From contig JAYWHJ010000251.1 in assembly GCA_043777795.1 (NCBI GenBank), forward strand, positions 1 to 21,234: a stretch of 21,234 nt of DNA. Direction: 5' to 3'. The notes below the pieces were generated by a model. The model was not told the DNA's origin. It worked only from the letters and a program-made list of their open reading frames with translations, and ran no database searches. Both the position numbers and the translations under genes were made by a program. The first letter of the stretch is position 1; every line of letters starts with the position of its first letter. Source of the DNA: JAAFIP01 sp043777795. GTDB taxonomy: Bacteria; Pseudomonadota; Gammaproteobacteria; Burkholderiales; Burkholderiaceae_C. Positions 21,135 to 21,234 of the stretch are shown piece after piece.

Positions 21135-21234
21135 TGCGTACTGGGATAGTGTGGAGCCACACGGTCGACCGCCGACCAGCTCTTGTACAAGATTTTCCGA
21201 ATTCCTCTAAGTACACCGCCACCTTGTCGCAGCC
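21135..21234. repeat. Diverged module following copy C, to the window edge
   Basis: The sequence after copy C resembles the 87-bp module of the 3.8-4.0 kb repeat: CCAGAGCTGCGTA, then CACACGGTCGACCG against the CACAGCGGTCGATCG of the first unit. It contains the 12-base perfect palindrome TCTTGTACAAGA at 21181-21192, and reaches GTACACCGCC at 21210, the same decamer that ends the first locus at 4064-4073. The repeat locus therefore seems to share both borders with the first one. Confidence 0.6.

Noticed and set aside
20969..21190. N-terminal extension of the MFS transporter by 74 residues
   Set aside because: The extension is the translated repeat element and not transporter-like; the family start fits the ATG at 20968.

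Overview
The window looks like chromosome from a betaproteobacterium of the order Burkholderiales, most likely family Comamonadaceae (Rhodoferax/Limnohabitans/Polaromonas-like). The basis is the gene order folC-dedD-cvpA-purF, the dapA-bamC pair, a Bug/TctC periplasmic binding protein beside CoA-linked catabolic genes, and AT-rich dispersed intergenic repeats of a kind I associate with that family. The genus is inference.

Layout. Positions 1-3721 (+): the 3' half of folC, a SPOR-domain membrane protein (dedD-like), cvpA and purF, a housekeeping block for folate, envelope and purine synthesis. Positions 3722-4199 hold no gene but contain a composite repeat: a 94-bp palindromic element, an 87-bp tandem duplication and an inverted partial copy. 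A second full copy of the 94-bp element lies at 21041-21134. Positions 4200-8299 (+): a class III CoA-transferase, a crotonase-fold protein lacking both usual catalytic glutamates, a medium-chain reductase and a Bug solute-binding protein, probably an acyl-CoA catabolic cluster of unknown substrate. Positions 8473-10291: an Lrp/AsnC regulator divergent from a class I/II aminotransferase. Positions 10361-12648 (+): aroC overlapping an HcaT-like MFS permease, which converges with and overlaps an EamA exporter (-).

Positions 13496-14565: a promoter with a perfect 19-bp palindrome, an alanine-rich lipoprotein, its terminator, a dispersed repeat and a bidirectional terminator. Positions 14566-15881: a BI-1/YccA-type membrane protein (-) divergent from a GlcG/HbpS-type protein (+), which ends at a perfect 16-bp-stem bidirectional terminator.

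Positions 15980-20968 (-): reading leftward, an MFS transporter, a 41-residue membrane protein, a short-chain dehydrogenase, a SAM methyltransferase, dapA (lysine/peptidoglycan precursor) and bamC (outer-membrane assembly). All are closely spaced and may be partly co-transcribed, ending at the shared terminator near 15902-15938.

I found no rRNA, tRNA, CRISPR array, transposase, integrase or phage gene. Nothing amounts to a clear new multi-gene system. The most unusual signals are non-coding: two repeat families (a 94-bp long-stem element and a 28-bp motif in three copies), several hairpins, and possible leaderless starts.
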